Source of the DNA: JBBKWQ01 sp037969115
GTDB taxonomy: Bacteria > Actinomycetota > Acidimicrobiia > Acidimicrobiales > Ilumatobacteraceae
Reading direction: 5' to 3'
Assembly (NCBI GenBank): GCA_037969115.1
Contig: JBBKWQ010000257.1
Span: 1 to 41,774, forward strand
Length of the DNA stretch: 41,774 bases
A model generated the notes under the pieces. That model worked only from the letters and a program-made list of their open reading frames with translations. It was not told where the DNA came from and did no database searches. Made by a program: the position numbers and the translations under genes. Position 1 is the first letter of the stretch; each line of letters opens with the position of its first letter. This document shows, in pieces, positions 23,096-32,009 of this stretch.

Positions 23096-24523
23096 TCAGA
23101 GCGCGAAGCCTCCCAGCTTCGTCTCGAGGTACTCGGCGATGCCGTCGTGACTGCCTTCTCGACCGATGCCCGAGTCCTTCATGCCGCCGAACGGGGCCGA
23201 TGCGGCTGTGGGGTTGACGTCATTGATGCCGACGATGCCGAACCGCAGCCCCTCGAACGCCCGGATCGCGGTACTCAGATCTTGTGTGTACACGTACGCG
23301 GCCAATCCGTAGTTGGTGTCGTTGGCGAGATCGAGCACCTGGTCGACGTCGGAGTAGGTGATCACCGGAGCGACCGGCCCGAAGGTCTCGTCGCGGTAGA
23401 TCTTCATCGTGTCGTCGACCCCGGTGAGCAACGTCGGGGCGAAGAAGTGGCCCTGGTCGAACGGGCTGTCGGTCAGGCGTGAACCGCCGACGAGCGCCTC
23501 GGCGCCCAGGGTGACAGCGTCGTCCACCTGCGCCTCGACCTTCGCGACCGCGGCCTCGTTCACCAGCGGACCGACGCCGACACCGTCGTCGAATCCGTTG
23601 CCGGCACGAACCTTCGAGACGCGGTCGACCATCGTCGACACGAATGCGTCGGCGTGACGCTCGTGCACGTACAGCCGGTTCGGGCTGATGCACGCCTGAC
23701 CCGAGTTCAGGAACTTGAGCGCGGCAGCGCCTTTCGCCGCCCGAACAGGATCGGCGTCGGGAAAGACGATGAACGGGGCATGGCCGCCCAACTCGACCGA
23801 CACGCGCTTCAGGTTGCCTGCCGCCGCTCCGGCGAGTTTGCGGCCGACCGCGGTCGAGCCGGTGAAGGCGAGCTTGCGCACCCGTGGGTCGGACGTGAAC
23901 ACGTCACCGATCGGTGTCGGATCGGCCGTGGTGACGAGATTGATCACGCCAGGCGGCAGGCCCACATCGTCGAACACCTCGAAAACCGCTTTCGCGCACA
24001 GCGGCGTCGCCTCGGCCGGCTTCAACACGAGTGTGCAGCCGGCGGCCAAGGCCGGGCCCATCTTGCGGGTCAACATCGAAATCGGGTAGTTCCACGGCGT
24101 CACCATCGCAACGACACCGACGGGCTGGCGCAGCACCAGGAACCGTTGATCGGGTCGAGCCGACGGCAGCCACTCGCCCGCGACGCGGGTCGCCTCTTCG
24201 GCATAGAACCGAAGGAAGTCGGCCGCGTATTTCACCTCGGCCCTGCTGGCTTTCAGCGGCTTGCCCTGCTCGCGAGTCATCAAGGTTGCGAGCGATTCGG
24301 CACGATCGATCATCAGGCGAAACGCCGCATACAGCAGGTCGGCACGTGATGCCGCCGTGGTGGCCGACCACGGCCCGAACGCTGCTTCGGCCGCGGCGAT
24401 CGCTCGCTCGGCGTCGACGGCACCGCCGTCGGGCACGTCACCGATGCCCTTTCCGGTCGCCGGATCGGTGACGGCGAACCGCTCGCCCGATGCAGCTTCG
24501 ACCCACTCACCATTGATGAACAT
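23096..24523 (-). CDS. gabD: NAD(P)-dependent aldehyde dehydrogenase, succinate-semialdehyde dehydrogenase type
   Basis: Oxidises an aldehyde, probably succinate semialdehyde, to the acid with NAD(P)+ in the cytoplasm. The 475 residues match the class length. Motifs: TPWNYP (N145), the glycine motif FTGSTAVG, general base E244 in VSVELGGHAP, nucleophile C278 in NSGQACISPNR, and GGMKDSGIGREGSHDGI near the C-terminus, which is typical of the GabD group. The substrate assignment is by resemblance. ATG 24523 has no ribosome binding site; TAGTCT stands 6 bases upstream and may give a leaderless transcript. No GABA transaminase gene is nearby. Confidence 0.9.
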   Translation of the reverse strand: MFINGEWVEAASGERFAVTDPATGKGIGDVPDGGAVDAERAIAAAEAAFGPWSATTAASRADLLYAAFRLMIDRAESLATLMTREQGKPLKASRAEVKYAADFLRFYAEEATRVAGEWLPSARPDQRFLVLRQPVGVVAMVTPWNYPISMLTRKMGPALAAGCTLVLKPAEATPLCAKAVFEVFDDVGLPPGVINLVTTADPTPIGDVFTSDPRVRKLAFTGSTAVGRKLAGAAAGNLKRVSVELGGHAPFIVFPDADPVRAAKGAAALKFLNSGQACISPNRLYVHERHADAFVSTMVDRVSKVRAGNGFDDGVGVGPLVNEAAVAKVEAQVDDAVTLGAEALVGGSRLTDSPFDQGHFFAPTLLTGVDDTMKIYRDETFGPVAPVITYSDVDQVLDLANDTNYGLAAYVYTQDLSTAIRAFEGLRFGIVGINDVNPTAASAPFGGMKDSGIGREGSHDGIAEYLETKLGGFAL

Positions 24524-24590
24524 GGCCGGAGACTAGTGCTGCGTCTCCGACGCTCGGCTGGAGACGGGTAACCGTTCTAGTCTGAACCCG

Positions 24591-24596
24591 AGGAGG
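24591..24596 (+). promoter_or_regulatory. Consensus ribosome binding site of leader ORF
   Basis: AGGAGG stands 7 bases before ATG 24604. It is the strongest Shine-Dalgarno sequence I see in the window, and it precedes a 14-codon frame rather than a long gene. Confidence 0.7.
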
Positions 24597-24603
24597 TCGA
24601 ACC

Positions 24604-24648
24604 ATGACGAGACCGAGACGGACCAGCGGCCGAAGGGGAGGGACCTGA
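24604..24648 (+). CDS. Putative 14-residue Arg-rich leader peptide
   Basis: ATG 24604 opens a short frame, MTRPRRTSGRRGGT, ending in TGA at 24646-24648, which overlaps the ATG of the next gene as TGATG. It has an ideal ribosome binding site. Five of its 14 residues are Arg, and it ends in Gly-Gly-Thr. This looks like a translated leader that couples or controls translation of the following gene; the downstream gene also has its own GGGAGGG site inside the leader frame. No homologue is known to me, and the coding status needs ribosome profiling. Confidence 0.45.
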   Translation: MTRPRRTSGRRGGT

Positions 24649-25355
24649 TGTTGTTCAGCGCTCACGTCGTCGACACGAGTCCGATCAAGGCGGTTCGACG
24701 GCGAACGCCACGACCAGCCGATGCGCCAGGCCTGCGGTCGGCTCGAACCGCGATCTGCGCACCGTTCACGCACGGCGTTCTTCCCCGACCCCAACTCGGC
24801 CGGGAGGTGATGGTTGCGTGTTGGCAGGACGAGACTTCGCTCGATCGCTTTCTCGCCGATCATCCGACCGGCCAAGCATTCGCCGAGGGATGGCACGTTC
24901 GGATGAAGTTGTTTCGCGCCGCCGGCGTGTGGCCAGGCCTCGATGACGACATGGCAGAAGCCGCCAGCGAGACACCAACCCCGAAATCCGGACCGACCGT
25001 CGCGATCACGATCGGTACCGCCTACCTTCGGACGGTCATTCCGTTTGCCCGGGTGAACAGCGGCCTGGAAGACCAGTTTCTCGACACTCCGAGTGGGTTG
25101 TGGGGCACTGCGATGACCAACCTGCCCCAACGACTCGTCGCGACACTCACCGTCTGGGAGAGCGCAGCTGCGGCTGTCAGCTACATGCGAACGGGCGCGC
25201 ACGGAGCGGCAGTGAAAGCGCACTACGACCCGGAGAAGGATCCGACGGGTCACACGTTCGTGACCGGAGGTGGGTTCTTCGGCTTCTGTCCGACGTCGTC
25301 CAGCGGCTCACTCGGTCGCAAGAACCCGATACCGGCAGACCTGCTGTCTGTCTGA
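24648..25355 (+). CDS. Spheroidene-monooxygenase (CrtA)-like protein of unknown substrate
   Basis: A 235-residue soluble protein. It looks like a duplicated, dimeric alpha/beta-barrel type protein, with two similar halves: the first around MVACWQDETSLDRFL..GWHVRMKLFRAAGVW (about 55-100), the second around GLWGTAMTNLPQRLVATLTVWESAAAAVSYMRTGAH (about 150-190). The W(D/E)SE..A.FLR pattern and the GIG/ATFS-like layout recall CrtA, a heme-binding carotenoid oxygenase, but no carotenoid genes are nearby, so the reaction should be left open. ATG 24648 has GGGAGGG 6 bases upstream and overlaps the stop of the 14-codon leader. It is followed 27 bases on by threonine dehydratase. Confidence 0.6.
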   Translation: MLFSAHVVDTSPIKAVRRRTPRPADAPGLRSARTAICAPFTHGVLPRPQLGREVMVACWQDETSLDRFLADHPTGQAFAEGWHVRMKLFRAAGVWPGLDDDMAEAASETPTPKSGPTVAITIGTAYLRTVIPFARVNSGLEDQFLDTPSGLWGTAMTNLPQRLVATLTVWESAAAAVSYMRTGAHGAAVKAHYDPEKDPTGHTFVTGGGFFGFCPTSSSGSLGRKNPIPADLLSV

Positions 25356-25382
25356 ATCGCGACGAAATCGGATCAGCGCGGC

Positions 25383-26588
25383 GTGAGCATCGAAACTCCC
25401 GGTCTCGAAGCGATCAAGGCTGCACGCGTGGCCGGGGCTGCGGTGGTGAAGCACACGCCGGTGGTCTCGTCGATCACGCTGTCGGGAATGGTCGGTGGCA
25501 CGATCGCCCTCAAGGCCGAAAATCTTCAACGCACCGGTGCCTTCAAGATCCGCGGCGCGATGAACAAGATCGCCTCGCTCGGCGCAGCGGCTCACGGCGG
25601 CGTGATCGCCGGAAGCGCGGGCAACCACGCACAGGCATTGGCGTTCGCAGCCAAGCAGTTCGGCGTGCCGTGCGAGATTCTCGTGCCACACGGTGCGTCG
25701 GTCTCCAAGATCGCCGCATGCCTCGGCTACGGAGCCACGGTGACCGAGTTCGGCGATTCGGTCGCCGAAGCCGTGGAAGCAGCGCGGCAACGATCGAGCG
25801 AGTCGGCGATGATGTTCTGTCATCCGTTCGACGATGAGGTTGTCGTCGCGGGCCAGGGCACGCTCGGGCTCGAACTCGTCGACGACATCGACGATCTCGC
25901 GCATGTCGTTATCCCGCTCGGCGGCGGCGGGCTCTGCGCCGGCGCCGCAGTCGCGATCAAGTCGCAACGGCCCAACGTCCGAGTCACCGGTGTGCAGGCT
26001 GCGGTGTGTGCTCCGTATCTCGGGGTGTCGCCGCCCGCCGGGCCGATCATCACTCTTGCCGACGGCATCGCGGTGCGATCGCCGGGCGAAGTCACACGAC
26101 CCCTGATCGATCACTGGGTCGACGACATCGTGAGCGTCGACGAAGACGTCATCGCCGACGCGATGATCTTTCTCCTGGAGCGAGCGAAGTTGTCGGTCGA
26201 AGGAGCCGGTGCGGCCTGCGTCGCTGCGCTGCTCAGCGGTGCCACCACGCCGGCCACGGATGGAACGACGTGTCTGGTCCTGTCGGGCGGCAACGTCGAC
26301 CTGGGGGTCATTCCGGGTCTGATCCGCCGCCATGAGAGCAACGCAGGACGGCGTTTGACGGTGTTCGCACGCATCAGCGATCTTCCCGGCACGGTGGCGT
26401 CACTACTCGCTGTGTTCGCCGGTGTCGGAGCCGATCTGATCGAGGTCGAGCACATGCGCGAGGGCCTCGACCTGCACGTTCGCGAGACGGGGCTGCGCGC
26501 CACGTTCGCCGTTCGCAGCAGCCGCCACGGTGCCGAGGCGATCGATGCCGCGATCGCAGCCGGATACGATCTTCGGCGCGACGTCTGA
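25383..26588 (+). CDS. ilvA: Threonine ammonia-lyase (threonine dehydratase) with ACT domain
   Basis: PLP enzyme converting threonine to 2-oxobutanoate and ammonia, the first step towards isoleucine or a catabolic route. In 401 residues it shows the Schiff-base lysine K55 in TGAFKIRGA, the substrate loop SAGNHAQ, the phosphate-binding GGGG loop in PLGGGGLCAG, and a C-terminal ACT domain (about 320-400, RRLTVFARISDLPGTVASLL). The size and single ACT domain fit the shorter TdcB/IlvA form, so biosynthetic versus catabolic use is unresolved. The start is GTG 25383, 27 bases after the CrtA-like gene, possibly co-transcribed with it. No branched-chain amino acid genes are nearby. Confidence 0.92.
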   Translation: MSIETPGLEAIKAARVAGAAVVKHTPVVSSITLSGMVGGTIALKAENLQRTGAFKIRGAMNKIASLGAAAHGGVIAGSAGNHAQALAFAAKQFGVPCEILVPHGASVSKIAACLGYGATVTEFGDSVAEAVEAARQRSSESAMMFCHPFDDEVVVAGQGTLGLELVDDIDDLAHVVIPLGGGGLCAGAAVAIKSQRPNVRVTGVQAAVCAPYLGVSPPAGPIITLADGIAVRSPGEVTRPLIDHWVDDIVSVDEDVIADAMIFLLERAKLSVEGAGAACVAALLSGATTPATDGTTCLVLSGGNVDLGVIPGLIRRHESNAGRRLTVFARISDLPGTVASLLAVFAGVGADLIEVEHMREGLDLHVRETGLRATFAVRSSRHGAEAIDAAIAAGYDLRRDV

Positions 26589-26732
26589 ATTCCACCGGGA
26601 GCGCTCATCAACGGGCCCGGAACGCCGGCCGTCAGCGAGTCGGTTCGTGGAGAATCCCGTTCGGTCATCGTTTGGCCCGGGGCTCCTGCCGTGCGTCGTC
26701 GTCAAATTTGTCATAAACCCGATGCACGACTA

Positions 26733-26748
26733 CCTACCGGTCGGTAGG
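26733..26748. promoter_or_regulatory. Perfect palindrome, TetR-type operator candidate
   Basis: CCTACCG (26733-26739), GT, CGGTAGG (26742-26748) is a perfect 7-bp inverted repeat with a 2-base centre, of the ACCG..CGGT kind bound by many TetR-family repressors. It lies just ahead of the -10 of the desaturase gene. No TetR gene is in the window. Confidence 0.65.
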
Positions 26749-26753
26749 GAGCC

Positions 26754-26759
26754 TAAGAT
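26754..26759 (+). promoter_or_regulatory. -10 box of leaderless desaturase promoter
   Basis: TAAGAT lies 6 bases before the GTG start at 26766, so transcription would begin at about the start codon. No good -35 is present at the right spacing; its expected place is occupied by the palindrome. TTGTCA at 26708 is too far upstream. Confidence 0.5.
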
Positions 26760-26765
26760 GTCTCC

Positions 26766-27695
26766 GTGCGTACCTCTCAGGAGCTCCTCAGCGAACTGGA
26801 ACCAACCGTCGAGCGACTGCTCGAACGCCATCTGGCCACCACGAAGGAGTGGTTCCCTCACGAGCAGGTCCCGTACGGGCGCGGACGCGACCACATCGAG
26901 GGCGAGGTGTGGACCGAGGACGACGCCGATCTGGCCGGCGCCCAGCTCACCGACGCCGTTCGCAGCGCCCTCCTGGTGAACCTGCTCACCGAGGACAACC
27001 TGCCCTATTACTTCCGTACCGTCGAGCGAATGCTCGGCGCCGACGGCCCCTGGGGAACCTGGGTGCGCCGTTGGACGGCCGAAGAGGGCCGCCACTCCAT
27101 GGCGATCTACGGCTACCTCATGACCACCAGGGCGATTGATCCGCACGAGCTCGAGCGGTCACGCATGGCACAGGTCTCCGGCGGCGTCGCACCCGACCCG
27201 GCGTCGCTGCAGGAGGGATTCGTGTACCTCGCCCTCCAGGAGCTCGCCACCCGGATCTCGCACCGCTCGACGGGGAAGATGATCGGTGACCCGGCCGGGT
27301 ACGACGTGATGATGCGAGTCGCCTCCGACGAGAACCTGCATCAGATCTTCTACCGCGACCTCGCCCACGCCGCCATCGAAGTCGACCCGAGCGGCATGGT
27401 CATCGCCATGGAACAGCAGGTCACGAACTTCGCCATGCCCGGCGTCGGCATCCCAGACTTCGAACGCCATGCTGCGGCCATCGCCCGAGCTGGTATCTAC
27501 GACCTCGCCGTGCACCACGATCAGATCCTCGCCCCAGTGGTGCTTCGCCAGTGGAACGTCGAGCAGATCGAGGGGCTGAACGCCGACGCCGAACAGGCCC
27601 GCGAGCGCCTGATGAAGCGGATGGCCAAGAGCGAGCGGGTGGCGCGTCGCGTCACCGAACGCCGCGAACGTCAACTCGCCGAAGCAATGGCCTGA
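26766..27695 (+). CDS. Acyl-ACP desaturase (soluble diiron, type 2)
   Basis: A 309-residue soluble diiron desaturase (mycobacterial DesA1/DesA2-like) that introduces a double bond into acyl-ACP chains. Iron ligands are visible in order: E76 in TEDNLPYY, E106-E107-x-x-H110 in AEEGRHSM, E159 in LQELATRISH, and E189-x-x-H192 in SDENLHQ. A basic, Arg/Glu-rich C-terminal helix (about 280-309) closes the protein. The start is GTG 26766, immediately after a -10 box, with no ribosome binding site, so it is probably leaderless. The preceding palindrome suggests control by an unlinked TetR-type fatty-acid regulator. It ends 21 bases before a convergent response-regulator gene. Confidence 0.93.
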   Translation: MRTSQELLSELEPTVERLLERHLATTKEWFPHEQVPYGRGRDHIEGEVWTEDDADLAGAQLTDAVRSALLVNLLTEDNLPYYFRTVERMLGADGPWGTWVRRWTAEEGRHSMAIYGYLMTTRAIDPHELERSRMAQVSGGVAPDPASLQEGFVYLALQELATRISHRSTGKMIGDPAGYDVMMRVASDENLHQIFYRDLAHAAIEVDPSGMVIAMEQQVTNFAMPGVGIPDFERHAAAIARAGIYDLAVHHDQILAPVVLRQWNVEQIEGLNADAEQARERLMKRMAKSERVARRVTERRERQLAEAMA

Positions 27696-27716
27696 GAACT
27701 TCGCCGGCGAGGCGGT

Positions 27717-28385
27717 TCACGTTCCGTCTCGCAGGTAGGTGAGCACGGCCAGCACCCGTCGGTGTGCGTGCTCGACCGGTCCGAGATCGAGTTTCGTGAA
27801 CACGTTCGAGATGTGCTTCTCGACTGCGCCGTTCGACACGACGAGCTGCTCGGCGATACCGCCGTTCGACAACCCTTCCGCCATCAGCTTCAACACCTCG
27901 GTCTCGCGTGGCGTCAGTCGATCGAGCTCGCGCGTCTTGTGACTGCGTCCCAACAGCTGACTCACCACCTCGGCATCGACGGCGCTGCCACCGGCGGCGA
28001 CACGACGCAGCGCCACCAAGAAGTCGTTGACATCCATGACGCGGTCCTTGAGCAGGTAACCAACGCCGTCGACCGAGCCGGCGAGCAGCTCCCCCGCGTA
28101 ACGTTCCTCGACGTATTGCGACAGCACCAAGACCGCGATGTGCGGGTACCGGCTGCGAATCTCGATCGCCGCCCGGATCCCTTCGTCGGTGTGCGTCGGG
28201 GGCATGCGCACGTCGACGAGCGCCAGGTCCGGTTCGTGCTCGGTCACTGCGTCGAGGAGAGCCGCTGCGTCACCGACATCGGCCACGACGTCGATGCCAT
28301 CGTCCTGCAGCATGCGCACGAGACCACTGCGCAACAACACCGAATCGTCGGCCACGACGCAGCGGAGTGCAGGTTGATCAGTCAT
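27717..28385 (-). CDS. NarL/LuxR-family response regulator
   Basis: A 222-residue DNA-binding regulator. Receiver domain (1-120): acidic pair D13-D14, phosphoacceptor D58 in ALVDVRMPP, S89 and K113. C-terminal LuxR helix-turn-helix (about 157-200): LTPRETEVLKLMAEGLSNGGIA, then GAVEKHISNVFTKL. It is the last gene of a four-gene unit (ABC ATPase, permease, kinase, regulator), and its ATG overlaps the kinase stop by 8 bases, so it is the partner of that kinase. Likely targets are its own operon or envelope-stress genes; the sequence does not show this. Confidence 0.95.
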   Translation of the reverse strand: MTDQPALRCVVADDSVLLRSGLVRMLQDDGIDVVADVGDAAALLDAVTEHEPDLALVDVRMPPTHTDEGIRAAIEIRSRYPHIAVLVLSQYVEERYAGELLAGSVDGVGYLLKDRVMDVNDFLVALRRVAAGGSAVDAEVVSQLLGRSHKTRELDRLTPRETEVLKLMAEGLSNGGIAEQLVVSNGAVEKHISNVFTKLDLGPVEHAHRRVLAVLTYLRDGT

Positions 28386-29790
28386 GATTCACCGCCTTTC
28401 TGGGTATCTCCGCGACGACGGTGGTCGGCCCGTGAGCGGGCGAGGTGATCGTGAGCACACCGTCGACAGCGTTCACGCGTGCCCGGATTCCGGCGAGGCC
28501 CGTCCCACCGGAGAAGTTCGCACCACCAGATCCGTCGTCGTGCACTGTCACCCGAACGTTGCCACCGACCTTCGCGACATGCACCGATGCGACGCGGGCC
28601 TTTGCGTGTTTCAACACGTTCGCGATCGCCTCGTTGGCGATGAAGTAGACCGTCTCGGCGACGTCGGTCGACAACGTGAGTTCGGGGTCGACGTGTACCG
28701 AGATCGGAATCGGTGCACCCGCCACCACCGCCGACAGCGCCGCATCGATCCCACGATCCTCCAGAATCGCCGGGTGCAGCCCGCGACCGAGTTGTCGGAG
28801 TTCGCCGATCGAGCCCTGTACCTTTTCCCGCGCCTGCACGATGAGCTCACGGGCACGGGCAGTATCGGTCTCGAGGTGGTTGGTCGCCATCCCGAGGTCG
28901 AGGCCGATCGCGACGAGCTGTTGCTGCACACCGTCGTGCAGATTGCGTTCGATCCGTCGCCGTTCTTCGGTGACGGCGTCGAGGATGTCCTGTCGCTGCG
29001 TCGACAGCGACGACACACGCTGCTCGGCGGCGGCGAGACGATCGGGACCGATGAACCACCGCGTCGACTGGACTTTCAGATCGGCCAGCCACACCGAGAG
29101 CCGCGGGATGGCGCCGATCATGAACACACCACCCAGCACCGCCACCGGCGTACCCAGTCCGAACAGAACTGGCACATCGGACAACACGCCGCCGCCGAAC
29201 ACGCCCTGGAAGGCGAAGCCGATGGGAATCGAGGCGATCGAGAAGAACACCGGTGCCACCACCGAGTTCACAGCGAGGAAGCCGATCAGCCGCCAGCGCT
29301 CCACATCGGTGAGTGCCGCCTTGATCGCAGCCGGACCGATCCCGGTCACCGGCCGGAGCGGACGCCGCTCGATGGTGACACCCAGCCAACCGGCGAGGTC
29401 ACGATCGATCTTCACGAACGCGCCTGGAAGGCGCAACACGGGCACGATCAACAGGAAGCCCACCAGCACGAAACACAGACCGAACGTCACTGCCGATGCA
29501 GCGATGAACAGTCCGAAGAGCAGCGACCCGGTGATCGCCCCGACGAAGATGTACGCCAAGGCGACCCAGCCCTCGCGCCGCAGCACCGGCCGGTACCACT
29601 CCTCGACCAGTTCCTTGACGCGGTCCCAGTCCCAGTCCGACTCGCTGCCCCCCGACGTGGCGGCGCTGACACGTGCCGGCTGGTCCGGCGGTGGCAACGG
29701 TGGCGGGAGCGCATTCACCGAATCAGTCTCGCGCCCGTTGCCTCGCGCGGTCGCCACGGCCGTATCGGGCGCCGGGAACGGGGTGCTCAC
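28378..29790 (-). CDS. Membrane sensor histidine kinase (HisKA_3, 'Sensor' domain)
   Basis: A 470-residue kinase. A Pro-rich cytoplasmic N-terminus (1-50) is followed by four or so hydrophobic helices in the layout of the actinobacterial 'Sensor' domain (about 75-235: helix pair at 78-122, then LVTGIGP..AL, then helices at 168-195 and 205-230). The dimerisation and phosphotransfer helix contains H285 in EERRRIERNLHDGVQQQL. The HATPase domain carries NEAIANVLKHAKA and the glycine motif GGTGLAGIRARV. There is almost no extracellular sensory loop, so it may sense within the membrane or through the co-encoded transporter. The start is GTG 29790, overlapping the permease stop as GTGA. Confidence 0.93.
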   Translation of the reverse strand: MSTPFPAPDTAVATARGNGRETDSVNALPPPLPPPDQPARVSAATSGGSESDWDWDRVKELVEEWYRPVLRREGWVALAYIFVGAITGSLLFGLFIAASAVTFGLCFVLVGFLLIVPVLRLPGAFVKIDRDLAGWLGVTIERRPLRPVTGIGPAAIKAALTDVERWRLIGFLAVNSVVAPVFFSIASIPIGFAFQGVFGGGVLSDVPVLFGLGTPVAVLGGVFMIGAIPRLSVWLADLKVQSTRWFIGPDRLAAAEQRVSSLSTQRQDILDAVTEERRRIERNLHDGVQQQLVAIGLDLGMATNHLETDTARARELIVQAREKVQGSIGELRQLGRGLHPAILEDRGIDAALSAVVAGAPIPISVHVDPELTLSTDVAETVYFIANEAIANVLKHAKARVASVHVAKVGGNVRVTVHDDGSGGANFSGGTGLAGIRARVNAVDGVLTITSPAHGPTTVVAEIPRKAVNHD

Positions 29791-32009
29791 GCCGCACCTC
29801 GGAGCGTGATGGCGACGGGACGCCGGCTGGTCCCACGAACCGAGAGCGCGGCGAGGAGCAGCAACCCGACCACGGTGCCGACGATCACGAACGGTACGGC
29901 ACCGACCGCGTAGACAGCGCCGATGTCGAGCGAGTTGCTCGCCTCGAACGATCCGATGATCGCCCGATTGCCGAAGTAGCCGGCGATGACACCGAGTCCG
30001 ATCCCCGCAGTGCCCAAGGGAATCAGCTCACGGGTCACCAAACTGCGCAGGCGGCGGCGCCTCGCGCCGATCGCCTGAAGGGCCGCGAACTCGTGACGAC
30101 GTTCGTACAGGTTGACGCCCATGGTCGAGATGACGGCGAGCGCCGCCACCCCGGCAACCACGAGTCCGATCGCCCCGAAGATCAGCACGATGGCATCACG
30201 ACCCTGCCCATCCTCCTCGTTGATCCCGGTGATCGTCGACGTGCTGGTCGACACCGGGAACGCAGCGGCCACGTCGTCGTTCGACGACCAGACGACATTT
30301 GCCGCTCCCGGCGATCCGAGGTCTGACGACAGGTCGCCATGATCGAGGTACACGGCGCGGTTGAAGTCGTCGGCGGTGCCGACGATGCGATATTGCGCGA
30401 CGCCGCTCGCCAACTCCACGTCGACCATGTCGCCGACGACCAGGCCGTTCCGCTCGGCGAACCCGGCGCTCAGCACTGCCTCGTGCGCACCTGGCTCGAT
30501 CCAACGGCCATCACGGAGGTCCGGGTCGATGAACAGTGAGGACGGAATGATTCCGTACACCTCGATGTCCCAGTCGGCGACCGCGCCATCGACCTCGATG
30601 CCGACCTCGGAGTCGGGATCACCGTCGACGATCGCGCCATCGAACGGCAAGCCGTAGGCCCGTGCGTAGGTGACCGATTGCCACGTCCACGAGTTGCGTG
30701 TCGCGGTGTTGAACTCGTTGACCGATGTGGTCAGGCTGGCGATCGTGATGGCGGCGCCGACACCGGCGGCGATCTGAGCGACGACAGCGATCGAGCGGGC
30801 ACGCCGATGCGACGCCGATCGCACAGCGATCCGAGTCGACAGATTGCCGAACGGCGCCGACGCCATGAGGCGCTCACTCCAGCGACGTCCGTACGGAGAA
30901 CCTTCCCGATCGCGCAGCGCCGTGGCGAGCGGCAGCTTCGTCACGCGCCGCGCCGCGCGGGCAGCGACCAGACGAGCGCCCAACAGTGCACCGACGGCGC
31001 TCGCGACCAGCACGACCACGTTCACGCCGATATCAGGGGTGATCCCGACGAACTCCTGGAGCACCATGCGAGCGATGAGATTCGAGATCAGAACGCCGAG
31101 CGGCAGGCCGATCAACAGAGCAATCGCGGTGATTCCCACGGCGATCCGACGGAGTCGACGACGCAGCGGCCGCGACCTCGCGCCGAGTGCCCGCATCACC
31201 GCCACCTCACGTGTTCGTTCGGTGATGAGCGTGTTCGTCGTGGACGCGAGCAGCACGAGTGCAACCAGTCCGGCGACCACCCCGAGCAGTCCGATCAGTG
31301 TGCTGATCTGCTGGATGTCGGAGTCGATCGGCGTGGTTCCGTCCGGCAGGTAGATCGGGAAGTCGACGAACCGACCGCCGGCGTCGGTGAGCACGACACG
31401 GACGTCGTCCGTGATCGAACGGAGCGATTCGATGTTGTCGTCGGACGCGGTGATCACGATCCGGTTCGCACCACCGGCTTCGGTGAGTGCAGTCACGTCG
31501 TCGAGCTCACCGAACACCACGTTTCCGTCCGCCCACCAAATGGTGTTGCCGACGCCGACGACGGAGAGCTCGGCTCCACGGTCGATCGGGTCGGTCAGCG
31601 TGAGCAAGTCGCCGACTTCGGCGAATCCGGTCGATACGACCACCTCACCCTCGGTCTGCGGCAGGCGTCCGGCTTCGAGGCCGATGAGATCCATCTGCTG
31701 GTCTTCGAACTCGAGTCCGACGAACGCGGTTCGTCGTTCCCCGTCGAAGATCGCGCCGAGCTCGAGTTCCCGGTTCACCGATGCGACGCCGACGATCGAG
31801 CTGATCTTGTCGGCCACATCATCGTCGATCGGCGTGGTCACGAGCATGATGTCGGCCAACCCGTCGTCTGCGGCAATGGCGTGGATCGACCCTTCCGAGA
31901 TCGACGGAATCGCGAAGACCCCGATCGCACCGATCGCCAAGGCGAGAGCGAAGATGCTCACGAGAATTCGAGCCGGGGCTCGGCCGAACTGGCGAAGGAG
32001 GGTTCTCAT
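29787..32009 (-). CDS. FtsX-like ABC permease, two-module type with large extracellular domains
   Basis: A 740-residue permease. The first helix (about 10-35, LVSIFALALAIGAIGVFAI) is followed by an extracellular domain (about 40-230), three helices (about 235-350, with ERTREVAVMRALGARSRPLRR as the cytoplasmic coupling loop), a second N-terminal-like helix (about 405-430), a second extracellular domain (about 435-600), and three final helices (about 605-735, with YERRHEFAALQAIGARRRRL). The duplicated layout is that of the large FtsX permeases that move or sense lipids and peptides at the outer face. Its ATG overlaps the ATPase stop as ATGA, and its stop overlaps the kinase GTG. Confidence 0.9.
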   Translation of the reverse strand: MRTLLRQFGRAPARILVSIFALALAIGAIGVFAIPSISEGSIHAIAADDGLADIMLVTTPIDDDVADKISSIVGVASVNRELELGAIFDGERRTAFVGLEFEDQQMDLIGLEAGRLPQTEGEVVVSTGFAEVGDLLTLTDPIDRGAELSVVGVGNTIWWADGNVVFGELDDVTALTEAGGANRIVITASDDNIESLRSITDDVRVVLTDAGGRFVDFPIYLPDGTTPIDSDIQQISTLIGLLGVVAGLVALVLLASTTNTLITERTREVAVMRALGARSRPLRRRLRRIAVGITAIALLIGLPLGVLISNLIARMVLQEFVGITPDIGVNVVVLVASAVGALLGARLVAARAARRVTKLPLATALRDREGSPYGRRWSERLMASAPFGNLSTRIAVRSASHRRARSIAVVAQIAAGVGAAITIASLTTSVNEFNTATRNSWTWQSVTYARAYGLPFDGAIVDGDPDSEVGIEVDGAVADWDIEVYGIIPSSLFIDPDLRDGRWIEPGAHEAVLSAGFAERNGLVVGDMVDVELASGVAQYRIVGTADDFNRAVYLDHGDLSSDLGSPGAANVVWSSNDDVAAAFPVSTSTSTITGINEEDGQGRDAIVLIFGAIGLVVAGVAALAVISTMGVNLYERRHEFAALQAIGARRRRLRSLVTRELIPLGTAGIGLGVIAGYFGNRAIIGSFEASNSLDIGAVYAVGAVPFVIVGTVVGLLLLAALSVRGTSRRPVAITLRGAA

